A DNA stretch of 64,000 nucleotides, from NCBI RefSeq assembly GCF_039543525.1, contig NZ_BAABJX010000043.1, positions 1 to 64,000 on the forward strand, written 5' to 3'. Below, one piece after another: positions 44,904 to 53,716 of the stretch. Numbering within the stretch: the first letter of the stretch is position 1; the number at the start of each line of letters is the position of its first letter. Made by a program: the position numbers and the translations under genes. The notes under the pieces are model-generated. The model did not search any database and was not told where the DNA came from. It worked only from the letters and a program-made list of their open reading frames with translations. The DNA is from Algivirga pacifica. GTDB lineage: Bacteria > Bacteroidota > Bacteroidia > Cytophagales > Flammeovirgaceae.

Positions 44904-44972
44904 ATTTGTTTAGTGATATAGGTTTGTAGCATAGGAGAATAATTCAAAGATTAATGATAGGGTCTTGTTGAA

Positions 44973-45386
44973 TTAGTTACCTATTCCGGTATTATTGATA
45001 TGCTTAAGTAGCACATTGTCTAAATCGTCAGATAGATCCCAGAACTTATCATCCATTACATCAATATAGTTTTCTAGTTCATCCTCTGAAAATGCATCTA
45101 ACTGTTCTTGTCTCTCGTCACGATCTTGAGGAACCCCTTTTGGGAAAAACTTCTTATTAAACTCTTGCAGTTGCTCTGCTATTGAGTGGAATCCTAGGTA
45201 TTCCAAATCTTCAATTGTATCTGAGTTTTTATCAGCTCCATGATTAATATAGTGATCCCATAATCCATCAATGGTAAGTGGCTCTATATTAAACCATACT
45301 CGCTCCTCTCTGCTTAATTGATTATAATCTGAGAAACCTAATTCAACTATTTTTTCCCAGGCAGCTTGGGCTTCTTCTCTTGTCAT
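44973..45386 (-). CDS. DMP19-like (DUF4375) protein
   Basis: A 137-residue protein with the DMP19-like arrangement: FNIEPLTIDGLWDHYINHGADK, then DLEYLGFHSIAEQLQEFNKKFFP, then an acidic C-terminal helix pair (DAFSEDELENYIDVMDDKFWDLSDD). DMP19 of Neisseria is a DNA-mimic that binds a repressor; family members are common next to toxins and in immunity arrays. High acidity fits DNA mimicry, which is inference for this copy. Confidence 0.62.
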   Translation of the reverse strand: MTREEAQAAWEKIVELGFSDYNQLSREERVWFNIEPLTIDGLWDHYINHGADKNSDTIEDLEYLGFHSIAEQLQEFNKKFFPKGVPQDRDERQEQLDAFSEDELENYIDVMDDKFWDLSDDLDNVLLKHINNTGIGN

Positions 45387-45456
45387 ATGTTTTGAAATTT
45401 ATCGTAGTACGTTTTTTATTATGGCTGCACTCAACTCATAAATGCAACTTTTTGAT

Positions 45457-45749
45457 TTAGTTTACTCCATTTTTTGTTATATCAATTTCTCCAAGATCAA
45501 TTAATATTGTCCCATTTTCCATTCGGTAAATTTGATTAGAAAGCCACCTTCCGGAATCATCAACTACCGTTGCATAGACATCTTCTAAGCTATCCAAGGA
45601 GGTTCTTTCTTGTTCATGTAAATCACTTACACTCACTTGATGTCCCCAAAGCATTCAATTCTTAGAAAAGGTTTGGCGTTCAGATAGATGGGTTGGAATG
45701 CTATAATTGATACTACAACTAGCAAAGCTTTAGAGAAAAAAGTATTCAT
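45457..45749 (-). pseudogene. Small secreted protein gene with a one-base frameshift
   Basis: An ATG at 45749 opens a signal peptide (MNTFFSKALLVVVSIIAF...) that runs into a stop after FGDIK. The rest of the protein (VSVSDLHEQERTSLDSL...) continues in another frame to the stop at 45457. Adding one G to the run of four G residues (45644-45647, read on the minus strand) joins them into one 97-residue secreted protein. It is either a real inactivation, a phase-variable tract, or a sequencing slip. The 65-residue frame on its own would have no signal peptide. Confidence 0.6.
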
Positions 45750-45751
45750 AA

Positions 45752-46417
45752 TCAAAGGGGATTTATTTTGTGATCATTGTTTAATCTCGTAAAAGTGATC
45801 TCTTCAGCAATATAGTAGCTATCACCAATACATAATACAATCAAGTTTGAAGTTTCATCTATGCATTGGTTATTGCTCCACCGTTGAGAAACCCGATCAC
45901 CCCAAAAATAAGTTTCGCATCCGTTTTGATTGAGAATACTATTGATCTCTTTTAATATAAATTCAGGACCTTGGGCAAAAAGGCCATCAGTCATTTGTAA
46001 TAGAAATTCAAAATCATGACTTTTATTCAAATACTTATCAAAAGCGATACAACCGTTAAACTTGGATAAGAAGTGAAGATATAGGTCATGAAGTAGCTTA
46101 TATGGGTCTTTAGCTCTATTTTTAATGTATAGTTCAGTGATAGAGTCTTTTTGTTCGTCTATCAAAAAATGTTGATCATAAACAACGATATCTTCGGACC
46201 ATTCCCTTTGTATATATTCGTTTCTGACTCCTTTTAGTTGAATTGCCCATGACTGAGCTTCTTCAGATCGATCCAAGAGAATCGATAATATAATTTTAGC
46301 ATCATCACCGAAGTACTCTATTGAGGATATAATTGCACCACCATCCCATTCTAGTTCATCATTCTCAATTACTAAGAGAAGTTCCTTTGGTAAGACCTGT
46401 TCATTAATTATTCTCAT
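45752..46417 (-). CDS. Hypothetical protein of the island
   Basis: A 221-residue cytoplasmic protein. The N-terminal half contains repeated beta segments (WDGGAIISSIEYFGDDAKIILSILLDR), and the middle has DPYKLLHDLYLHFLSKFNGCIAFDKYLNKSHDFEFLLQM. No domain is recognised. It ends only two bases before the frameshifted gene's start, so both belong to one transcript. Confidence 0.5.
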   Translation of the reverse strand: MRIINEQVLPKELLLVIENDELEWDGGAIISSIEYFGDDAKIILSILLDRSEEAQSWAIQLKGVRNEYIQREWSEDIVVYDQHFLIDEQKDSITELYIKNRAKDPYKLLHDLYLHFLSKFNGCIAFDKYLNKSHDFEFLLQMTDGLFAQGPEFILKEINSILNQNGCETYFWGDRVSQRWSNNQCIDETSNLIVLCIGDSYYIAEEITFTRLNNDHKINPL

Positions 46418-46473
46418 GAGCGTATTACAGATAGTGGTTGGAATTCTGTGTGTAGATTAGTTCATGTAACGGA

Positions 46474-46595
46474 TCAATTCTTCCTTAATTCATAATGCCC
46501 TCCATTCGGATGAGGACTATTCACACAGTCACAACTGGAAATATCATTGCTTTCGACCCAAATGAGTTGCTTGCTGAAGGTAAAAGAGTTTATGA
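46474..46595 (-). pseudogene. C-terminal gene remnant
   Basis: A startless frame encoding SKQLIWVESNDISSCDC followed by NSPHPNGGHYELRKN ends at a TGA (46474). It sits directly after the stop of the 265-residue gene and in a different frame, so it is either the tail of a deleted gene or a frameshifted extension. Low confidence. Confidence 0.35.
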
Positions 46596-47393
46596 TTACC
46601 CTTTCCCAAATTTATCTTTCATTTTCTGACTGAAAATAATAGGAAACAAATAGCCAAGCTCTGGAGTCTTACCCCGGATGAGAAATGGTTGTAAAGGGGG
46701 GAGGCTATCAATAACATTTTCTAATTCTTTACGGTAAATACCTTGTAGGTCACCTTTAATTGTGAAAGGTGTATTTGTATTAAGGCGAACGACTAAAGTT
46801 AACTTATAATCCTCAGAAAGGGATTTTATATTTATCCAGTCGATGTTTCGATATACCTCGCGTACAACTGCTACAAAATCACTTGACATTCCCGTTTGAG
46901 TTGCTTTAGGTCCATTATAGAAGTATTTAAGATCGGTTTGGTTACCGTTCGTGATTGTAATGACCGCTTCTTTATCACTAAACCCACCAAATCCCGTAGG
47001 ATTAAGTGAGTAATACAACCTTTTGCCTTCTTGGATATAGAGCTCTCCAGTAAACCAGGTAGCTTTAATAGGTAGTTGTTGTCCTGGGAAGAGCCTATCC
47101 AAAAAGCTTTTGTCTGGGTCACCGCATATATCAATATCGATGAGGTATAGTTCTCCATGCTCTATTTTCCAAAGGCCAGTATAACCTCTATATAAGGCTG
47201 TTGAACACATTTTTCCCAACCGAGTATGTATCTGAGTTTTATTTTTAATGGTTTCAAGTTTTTCTTCAAATGGCAAGGAGAGAAGTGCTAAAGTATCCCC
47301 TTTGTAAATAATTTTTTCAGGAATTTGTTGTGTCCCAAATACAGAATGGGTAATGGCAATGGCAATAATTAATGAAAGGGCTGTAAAGCGCAT
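46596..47393 (-). CDS. Secreted hypothetical protein
   Basis: A 265-residue protein with a signal peptide (1-20, ending VFG). The mature part has two or more cysteines (KMCSTALYRGYTGLWKIEHG; DIDICGDPDK). The phrase YTGLWKIEHGELYLIDID also appears, shortened, as YQGLWKLDLNY at the end of the broken lipoprotein gene at 47827, so the two are probably related. A periplasmic domain of unknown function. Confidence 0.55.
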   Translation of the reverse strand: MRFTALSLIIAIAITHSVFGTQQIPEKIIYKGDTLALLSLPFEEKLETIKNKTQIHTRLGKMCSTALYRGYTGLWKIEHGELYLIDIDICGDPDKSFLDRLFPGQQLPIKATWFTGELYIQEGKRLYYSLNPTGFGGFSDKEAVITITNGNQTDLKYFYNGPKATQTGMSSDFVAVVREVYRNIDWINIKSLSEDYKLTLVVRLNTNTPFTIKGDLQGIYRKELENVIDSLPPLQPFLIRGKTPELGYLFPIIFSQKMKDKFGKG

Positions 47394-47414
47394 AGATCGT
47401 TGTTTAGTTTGTCG

Positions 47415-47807
47415 TTAGATGAGTTGTTTCCCATAAGGTCCATCCTGATTGACTGCCAATGAATAGGAGACTTGTTCATCACTAAGCATTTTCAAGTATA
47501 AGATGTCATTTATATAAATCAATATTTGATTAGGAGAGTACCAATCAACGCTAATGATCTTTTCAGATAAATTGGTCTGAATGGAATGGTTGTTTTTGAA
47601 TTTAGTTTGTAGGGGAGGAGCAAGTCCTCGGTCGATAGCTGCTTTAATTTCCTGTTGGCTATTCACTAACGTTCCTGTAGAACAAAGAAAGCCATCCATA
47701 ATGATTCCCTGCTTATGATCAAGAAGGTAGGCCCAAATAGACTTCTGGTCTTCCTCTATAATCAATGTTTCTTGATTGTATGGACTCGAGATTTCGAGGT
47801 ATAGCAT
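47415..47807 (-). CDS. Small hypothetical protein
   Basis: A 130-residue cytoplasmic protein, beta-rich at both ends, with a middle segment DGFLCSTGTLVNSQQEIKAAIDRGLAPPL. No domain recognised. It is 21 bp upstream of the secreted 265-residue gene and on the same strand. An immunity role is a guess from context. Confidence 0.5.
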   Translation of the reverse strand: MLYLEISSPYNQETLIIEEDQKSIWAYLLDHKQGIIMDGFLCSTGTLVNSQQEIKAAIDRGLAPPLQTKFKNNHSIQTNLSEKIISVDWYSPNQILIYINDILYLKMLSDEQVSYSLAVNQDGPYGKQLI

Positions 47808-47826
47808 TGTTTCTAAAATTAGATCA

Positions 47827-48117
47827 TTAATAGTTCAAGTCAAGCTTCCAAAGTCCTTGGTATTTTAACCTAGTCAAAGAGTTCAGATTTTATCGGCTAC
47901 CTTTCATGAGAAACCTATAACGCTTCATAGATAAAATCGCTCTTTGACTATTCATGGGCTTGAGAGCTTGAGTAATAAACAGCCACTCTAAGAGCGATTT
48001 TATCTTGTGTCATCAATAGAAACAAAAGGCTACTCAAGTAAGATAAAATCTGAACTCTTAGAGTAGGGGGCAACCCATTAAGAGCAAGGCAAAGGCAAAA
48101 AGTCTGGCAGCTTTCAT
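47827..48117 (-). pseudogene. Lipoprotein gene interrupted by a family C repeat
   Basis: The ATG at 48117 starts a lipoprotein signal (MKAARLFAFALLLMGC) that meets the repeat right after the lipobox cysteine. Beyond the repeat, a short frame KYQGLWKLDLNY ends at TAA (47827) and resembles the 265-residue neighbour. Most of the mature coding sequence is gone, so insertion was accompanied or followed by deletion. Confidence 0.6.
47868..48070. repeat. Double foldback repeat, family C, copy 2
   Basis: A 203-bp copy differing from 41880-42082 at only a handful of positions, and with the same 17-bp outer and 14-bp inner stems. Near-identity shows recent movement or conversion. Confidence 0.87.
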
Positions 48118-48194
48118 TTTAGTTTTTAAGGTTAAAGAGTATCTTTTAAAGATAATTTAATCAAGGAATTCTGCAAAATGAGAATTATTTAGTT

Positions 48195-48285
48195 AAGGTG
48201 AAATTGCTCTTTGACTATTTACAACTTTGAAGGCTATAGTAACAAAAGACCTTTCAAGTAAAATCTGAACTCTTAGAGTAGTAGC
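48195..48285. repeat. Family C repeat, right-end fragment
   Basis: Contains GCTCTTTGACTATT, then AACAAAAGACCTTTCAAGTAAAATCTGAACTCTTAGAGTAG, the right half of the family with an internal deletion. It is followed by a family A half-element (48300-48345). Confidence 0.6.
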
Positions 48286-48357
48286 GCAAGAATAGTTGCG
48301 TTCAACTAAACATCATGAACGAGCGAAGCTCAATTAAACAACTTGAACAATAACGAT

Positions 48358-49041
48358 ATGAAAATTGCTGTTTTATCAGGCGCAGGCATCAGCGCAGAGT
48401 CAGGAATTGCCACTTTTAGGGGAGCCGATGGCTTATGGGAAGGACACCGTATCGAGGAAGTTGCTTCTCCCGAAGGATGGGCAGCCAATCCTGACTTGGT
48501 GTTGGATTTTTACAATCAACGAAGAAAGCAAGCCTTGGAGGTCGAGCCAAATGCGGCCCATTATGGGATTGCGGCTTTGGAGCAACATCACGAGGTGACC
48601 GTGATCACCCAGAACGTAGACAACTTGCACGAGAGGGCAGGGTCTACCAATATTATCCACTTACATGGAGAACTGTTTAAATCCAGAAGTACGGTGGATG
48701 AGTCTTTGGTGTATGAGATGGACCATTGGGAGCTGAAAAAGGGCGACCTATGTGAGAAGGGAAGTCAGTTGCGCCCTCATATTGTTTGGTTTGGAGAAAT
48801 GGTTCCGATGATTGAGCCTAGTGTGGAGGTCATCATGCAGGCGGATGTGGTTATTGTCGTAGGAACTTCCATGGTGGTGTATCCTGCTGCCGGACTAGTG
48901 GATTATGCACGTCCGGATGCTCCGATCTATGTGGTTAACCCAGAGGTGCCTAATTTTGAGTTCCGCCCTGCCATGGTGCATTATGTTCAGAAAAGAGCAA
49001 CAGAAGGAGTGAAAGAGGTGGTGGAGTTATTGGTGTCTTAA
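48358..49041 (+). CDS. cobB: NAD-dependent protein deacylase, sirtuin (CobB type)
   Basis: I start at the ATG at 48358 (MKIAVLSGAGISAESG), 227 residues; an upstream TTG lies in a repeat. GAGISAESGIATFRG binds NAD, TQNVDNLHERAG and HLHGE give the catalytic His, and FYNQRR holds the Tyr-xx-Arg of class III sirtuins that remove succinyl or malonyl groups. Of the four usual zinc cysteines only one is present: the first pair reads SRSTVD. This seems common in Bacteroidota sirtuins. Cytoplasmic. It faces the deacetylase gene across a family A repeat. Confidence 0.9.
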   Translation: MKIAVLSGAGISAESGIATFRGADGLWEGHRIEEVASPEGWAANPDLVLDFYNQRRKQALEVEPNAAHYGIAALEQHHEVTVITQNVDNLHERAGSTNIIHLHGELFKSRSTVDESLVYEMDHWELKKGDLCEKGSQLRPHIVWFGEMVPMIEPSVEVIMQADVVIVVGTSMVVYPAAGLVDYARPDAPIYVVNPEVPNFEFRPAMVHYVQKRATEGVKEVVELLVS

Positions 49042-49059
49042 ATTAAAAGTTAAGATTTT

Positions 49060-49235
49060 ATACTGCTAGCTAGCTCTGTTGAATCGTTGAATTAAGCTTC
49101 GCTCGTTGAATCGTTGATTCGAGTTGAATTGTTTATTGAATTCAATCAACAGCTTAACTCGATTCAACGAGCGAAGCTTAATTCAACTCTCCGAAGGAGA
49201 AATTCAACGATTCAACAAAGCTAGTTGGTAGTATG
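49060..49235. repeat. Mosaic palindromic repeat, family A
   Basis: The arms start GCTAGCTCTGTTGAATCG and end CGATTCAACAAAGCTAG. Inner modules are AAGCTTCGCTCG on the left, and CGAGCGAAGCTT plus CTCTCCGAAGGAGA on the right. It lies between convergent genes. Confidence 0.8.
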
Positions 49236-49265
49236 ATGATTATTTCTCCCACCTCAATCCGCAGA

Positions 49266-50168
49266 TCACAACCCTAACTCCTCCATATTCTCCTTCTTAT
49301 ATGCACTAAATTGCTCCAATAGTTGCATCATTTCCTCTTCTCTTGCTTGATCCAGCATTATTGCCCATAGTAAACTTTGTCCGGCATGTTTGGGTTCCTT
49401 TTGGTAAATAGGATCTTGATAGGCTTCTTCAGGAGCTACAATATTCCACCCTTCTGCTTTGAACTTAGTAATCAGGTCACCAAGGAAGTAAGCAGAGGCA
49501 AGATTGTGGTGTAGAAGCAGAGTATGTTTGATATGTCTTCCGGTAAGGTCATACCCCAGTTGCTCAAAGAATAGGGCCATTTCATAGACATGGGATATGT
49601 AGAAGTTTCTGAATTCTTCCAAATCCATATCGGGGTTTTCGGCAAGCTTCTGTTCTAATCTACCTGCAATATACCAATCGGCGTCGTTGATGGTCACATG
49701 TCCATTTTTGTAATTGATCTCTTTTAAGAATTGACGGGATAGGCTGATTTTTTCTGCCGTATTTCCTTCTGATAAGTAAGGAAAACGGAAGTAAGGAGTA
49801 AAGTTAGTGTATTGTTGTATAAGGCTATCGGTCTTAAGGATCTCTTCCTTGAGGCGTTCAACGGTAATATCTTCTTGATTAAAGTTGGGATGTGAAAAGG
49901 TATGATTGGCAATTTGATGTCCAGCCTCGTTCCAGGAAGTGAGAAGGTAATGTCCTTTCTCGTCGAGCTTATTTCCTCCAATCACAAAGAAAGTCGCTTG
50001 TACCTCATGATGTTTGAGGTGTGATAAGATCATCTCATTCCATTCTTTCAGGGGATGTCCTGCCAGGTCACGGGTACTTCCATCATCAAAGGTAAAGGAT
50101 AGAGTCGGTTGTTGTGCATAAGTCATCATGGAGGTGATGATAAGAAGAAAAAAATAGAGGACTTTCAT
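49266..50168 (-). CDS. Secreted polysaccharide deacetylase
   Basis: The ATG at 50168 starts a signal peptide (MKVLYFFLLIITSMMTYAQ); the longer reading runs through a repeat. It encodes 300 residues of NodB-type carbohydrate esterase family 4. LSFTFDDGSTRD has the metal-binding Asp pair, HQIANHTFSHP the two histidines, and FRFPYLSEG follows. It deacetylates chitin, peptidoglycan or other acetylated glycans outside the inner membrane. The neighbouring chitinase makes chitin a plausible substrate, by inference. Confidence 0.85.
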   Translation of the reverse strand: MKVLYFFLLIITSMMTYAQQPTLSFTFDDGSTRDLAGHPLKEWNEMILSHLKHHEVQATFFVIGGNKLDEKGHYLLTSWNEAGHQIANHTFSHPNFNQEDITVERLKEEILKTDSLIQQYTNFTPYFRFPYLSEGNTAEKISLSRQFLKEINYKNGHVTINDADWYIAGRLEQKLAENPDMDLEEFRNFYISHVYEMALFFEQLGYDLTGRHIKHTLLLHHNLASAYFLGDLITKFKAEGWNIVAPEEAYQDPIYQKEPKHAGQSLLWAIMLDQAREEEMMQLLEQFSAYKKENMEELGL

Positions 50169-50217
50169 ATTCTCGTGTTTATTTACTGTTAAATAAAAAA
50201 GTATGGCGTGTATTGAA

Positions 50218-50405
50218 TCGTCATCTTGCCTGCTGCCAATCAAGATTGTTGAATCGTTGAATCGTTGAATTTCACCTTCGGTGAGTTGATTCGAGTTGAA
50301 TTGTTGATTGATATATACATACGTATTAATACTCACACAACATATCAACTCGAATCAACGAGCGAAGCTCAATTCAACGAATCAACGATTCAACAAAGCT
50401 AGCTT
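50218..50405. repeat. Mosaic palindromic repeat, family A
   Basis: The left arm has GTTGAATCGTTGAATTTC with the TTCACCTTCGGTGA module, the right arm has CGAGCGAAGCTC and AATCAACGATTCAACAAAGC. The loop region has TATATACATACGTATT. It lies between two minus-strand genes of likely related function. Confidence 0.75.
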
Positions 50406-50420
50406 ACCAATTAAGTGAAA

Positions 50421-52787
50421 TTATTGCTTAATGATTTTCTTCATCACAGAAGAAGTATTCGTTTTCACCTGTAAGATGTATAATCCTTTTTGAAGGGTAT
50501 TGGTGTCGATTTGTACTTGCCCTTTAATTTTAGAGGTAAAAATAGTTTTGCCGTTCAAGGCGACTAAAGAAACAATACCTTCTTCCAAACCACTTAGTTG
50601 AATGGTTAATGATGTTTGGAAAGGGTTAGGATATACGGAAATGCTTTCTGCCGTGAATGACTGTGCAAATCGAGCACTACCACAGGCTCCCATATCGGCC
50701 CATTCCTCACTGCTAGAAGGAATATCTCCTCTTGTCCACCATTTGGCACGATATACACGACCTTCGTAAGAAACTTCATGCCCACCTTGATAGGCTACAG
50801 AAGGATCCCAGGCCTCTAAGTCACAAAGTGGAACTTCTTCAATAGTAATAGTGGACTCTGCTACGCTAGTATTCCCATCGTTATCTGTAGCCGTAACAGT
50901 GATGGCATATTGTCCATAAGTATTAACAATATAGGAATTGCCACTGATCGTATTTCCATTAACCGCATAGGTGATAGCATTAACAGTACCGTCAGGATCA
51001 GAAGCGGTAGCGTCTATCGTTAGGGTATAAGGAAGGTCCGCTTGTATCGTACCTGAAGGAGAATTAATGGAAACCTGAGGAGGACAGTTACTTTCACAAG
51101 CAGGTTGTAGTTGAGCAGCAGCATCGTAGATGGTTGTCAGCAAGGAGCGATCATCAAAGGCATCCTGTCCAAGTTCCCAGATCATAATACCGCTAGTGCC
51201 TCTTTCGGCAGCAAGGTTTACTTTGTCTACCATCATCGGTCTACCATTGTAGTAGTAGCCGTTGTGTGTGTTGGCATCAGGACTAGCACCTTGTGCCAGT
51301 AGATCAGCATAAGTGGCGGCACTATTTCCGCTATTTCTACCATAGAACGGAACACCCAGAACCAGTTTGCTTGCAGGAGCATAACCCGTCCAGAAGTCAA
51401 TGGATTGCTGTGCCTGTGCCATCGTCCCGTGATCCCCTCCGTCATACGTCATCAGGTGAATGTAATCTACCACATCAGCCGCTACGGCTTTTCCGGCAGC
51501 ATTACTTCCGTAGGCTGCTACGGCCATCGTCAAGATTTTACCTTGAGGCTGAAGCGCATCTGCAAAACCTTGCATTAATGCCTTGAAGTTAGCTCCTTCG
51601 TTGGACGCAGGGTATTCCCAGTCCAGGTCAACACCATCCAAGTCATACTGAGTGACAAAGTCCATCACACTGGAAGTAAAGGCTACTCTCAGGGCCGGGT
51701 CAGCGGCAATCTGACTGAAGCCTTGACTCTTGCCCCATCCTCCTAAAGCGATCGTGACTTTAGCACCTGCTGCATGTGCTTTGGTAACCAGGTTTTGCAA
51801 GCCGGATAGTGCTCCTGCCGATAACGGCGCATAAGTAGTAAGATCACTGGTGTTAGGCTGCAAGGAGAAGAAGACTACGTGTGTCAGCTTACTGAAATCA
51901 ATGCTGTTGACTGCACCTAAACGATAATCCGGCAAATAACCCACAATCAAAAACTCATCGGATGGAGGTGATACTACCGTAGGTTCTTTTACAGTGATCG
52001 TTAAGGTTGCTGTGCTGCTTTGTTGTGCATCATCCGTAGCGGAAGCCGTTACGACATAGTCTCCATAGGCAGAAGGCGTAAAGCTAGCACTTGTACCGGA
52101 AGTGGTTGCGCCATCTACCGTAATGCTGCTGGATGCAACGATATTATCATCAGATACCTGTATACTAATACTAATAGGAGCGAAGGTGTCTTGTGTAATT
52201 GTAGTATTGGTAGGTGCTGTAAAGCTAACTGTTGGAGGATTGTCTACGACAACATCCGGTTCAAGAACCGTGATGGTAAGTGTTGCTGTAGTGGACTGTC
52301 CTGCATCATCCGTAGCGGAAGCCGTTACGACATAGTCCCCATAGGCAGAAGGTGTAAAGGTAGCACTTGTACCGGAAGTGGTTATGCCATCTACCGTAAT
52401 ACTGCTGGATGCAACGCTATTATCATCAGAGACCGCTATAGAGATACTAATCGATGCGAAAGTCTCCTGAGTAAAAATAGTGTTGGTAGGTGCCGTAAAA
52501 CTCACCGTTGGGGGAGTGTCTGTACTGCCACCATCACAAGTGCCTAGTGGTTTCCACCAATGATCGGCCGTACCCGGAGTGACATTGTATAGATTGTCCG
52601 CAAGTGACTCATATAGGATACCTTCATGAACCACTCGATCACCACTCATGTAGATTTCAGGATATGGCGCGTAATTGGGAACGCCATCACAATTAGCGGC
52701 ATGGACAATAGTAATGTTTACTAGAAGCAAGAAGGAGGTAATTGCCATCAAGACAATACCTCCTGGGTTGTAATTATTCATTTTCAT
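50421..52787 (-). CDS. Secreted GH18 chitinase with CBM5/12 modules and T9SS sorting domain
   Basis: A 788-residue modular enzyme: a signal peptide (1-31), a CBM5/12-type chitin-binding module (33-84), two near-identical Ig-like repeats (about 91-176 and 184-266), a GH18 catalytic domain (about 278-555) with the motif DGVDLDWE (Asp384, 387, 389 and catalytic Glu391), another Ig-like domain, a second CBM5/12 (about 665-712), and a C-terminal type A sorting domain (about 725-788, VYPNPFQTSL, ending KKIIKQ). It hydrolyses chitin at the cell surface or outside after type IX export. The DNA of the two Ig-like repeats is also nearly identical. Confidence 0.93.
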   Translation of the reverse strand: MKMNNYNPGGIVLMAITSFLLLVNITIVHAANCDGVPNYAPYPEIYMSGDRVVHEGILYESLADNLYNVTPGTADHWWKPLGTCDGGSTDTPPTVSFTAPTNTIFTQETFASISISIAVSDDNSVASSSITVDGITTSGTSATFTPSAYGDYVVTASATDDAGQSTTATLTITVLEPDVVVDNPPTVSFTAPTNTTITQDTFAPISISIQVSDDNIVASSSITVDGATTSGTSASFTPSAYGDYVVTASATDDAQQSSTATLTITVKEPTVVSPPSDEFLIVGYLPDYRLGAVNSIDFSKLTHVVFFSLQPNTSDLTTYAPLSAGALSGLQNLVTKAHAAGAKVTIALGGWGKSQGFSQIAADPALRVAFTSSVMDFVTQYDLDGVDLDWEYPASNEGANFKALMQGFADALQPQGKILTMAVAAYGSNAAGKAVAADVVDYIHLMTYDGGDHGTMAQAQQSIDFWTGYAPASKLVLGVPFYGRNSGNSAATYADLLAQGASPDANTHNGYYYNGRPMMVDKVNLAAERGTSGIMIWELGQDAFDDRSLLTTIYDAAAQLQPACESNCPPQVSINSPSGTIQADLPYTLTIDATASDPDGTVNAITYAVNGNTISGNSYIVNTYGQYAITVTATDNDGNTSVAESTITIEEVPLCDLEAWDPSVAYQGGHEVSYEGRVYRAKWWTRGDIPSSSEEWADMGACGSARFAQSFTAESISVYPNPFQTSLTIQLSGLEEGIVSLVALNGKTIFTSKIKGQVQIDTNTLQKGLYILQVKTNTSSVMKKIIKQ

Positions 52788-53215
52788 ATCGTATTGTTAA
52801 TGATTCGCCACAGACATCGGATTGGATTAGAGACCTGCGAATACGAGATATAATAAATAGTAAGGGTTTTCCTTGATTGTTGAATCTAACATAGGGTAAA
52901 AAAATAGTGATATAAAATCTTCTCGGGGTACAATTAGGGGTACACCTATAGGATCTTAGGGGATACAAATAGTGTTTTAAAGGCCTTAAAAGCCTTTTTA
53001 GGTGATGTTTTGGGGGATACAGGTTGTTAGGTAGTGTTTTTATCGATAGATACGAAAGTTTTTTAAAAAGGCTTATTCATGTTGTTTAGTTGAGCTTCGT
53101 TCGTTCATAATGTTTAGTTGAATTACTTGGTGAAATAAAATAAGATGAATGCAATTGTATAAAAACAACACAAAGCTTCTAATATGTATTTTTTTAATAA
53201 TTTGTTGATTATTCA
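52788..53215. other. Chitinase upstream region and family A half-element
   Basis: Holds the chitinase promoter region, with no box I can fix, and a family A half-element at 53080-53125 (TTTAGTTGAGCTTCGTTCGTTCATAATG). The rest is AT-rich, without ORFs, up to the insertion element. Confidence 0.5.
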
Positions 53216-53716
53216 TCTTTACCGACACGGCTTGTTCATAAAAAAATAGGGTAACAGATAATGTATATATTTGGAGTGCGAATTCTAAATAGATACATAT
53301 GATCCAGGTTACCCCTAAAAATGCCGAAGCCTTTTATGCAAAGTTACAGGAAAGATTGCCTGATACAAGAGATAATAGAGGAAAACAACATGAATTAGCT
53401 TTTGTGATTATTCTTTTCATTGTAGCCCTTTTACGTCACCAGAGTCGTTATTCTATGTTGTCCATCTACAGAAACATGCAGCGGTTTTATCGTACGGTGA
53501 GCAGAAGACTGAATTATACTCAAAGTGATAAATGTGTGAGTCGATCTCAGTTAATAAGGATCCTAATTGATCTTGACTATGAGGTTTTTAATACGATATT
53601 ATCGGATCATATAGAGGAATCAATAGGAGATCCATCGATTGAGTGGATGGCTATAGATGGTAAAGAGCTGAGAGGTAGCATTGATAGCTTATTGGGACAA
53701 AACAGAGGAGAGAGTA

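Noticed and set aside
51970..52540. Duplicated DNA segments inside the chitinase as a recent insertion
   Set aside because: They encode two in-frame Ig-like domains of one protein and are ordinary domain duplication.
52020..52547. A 175-residue plus-strand ORF opposite the chitinase
   Set aside because: It is the mirror of the two Ig-like repeats, rich in Cys/Arg/Tyr in a way typical of antisense frames, and the minus-strand gene is certain.
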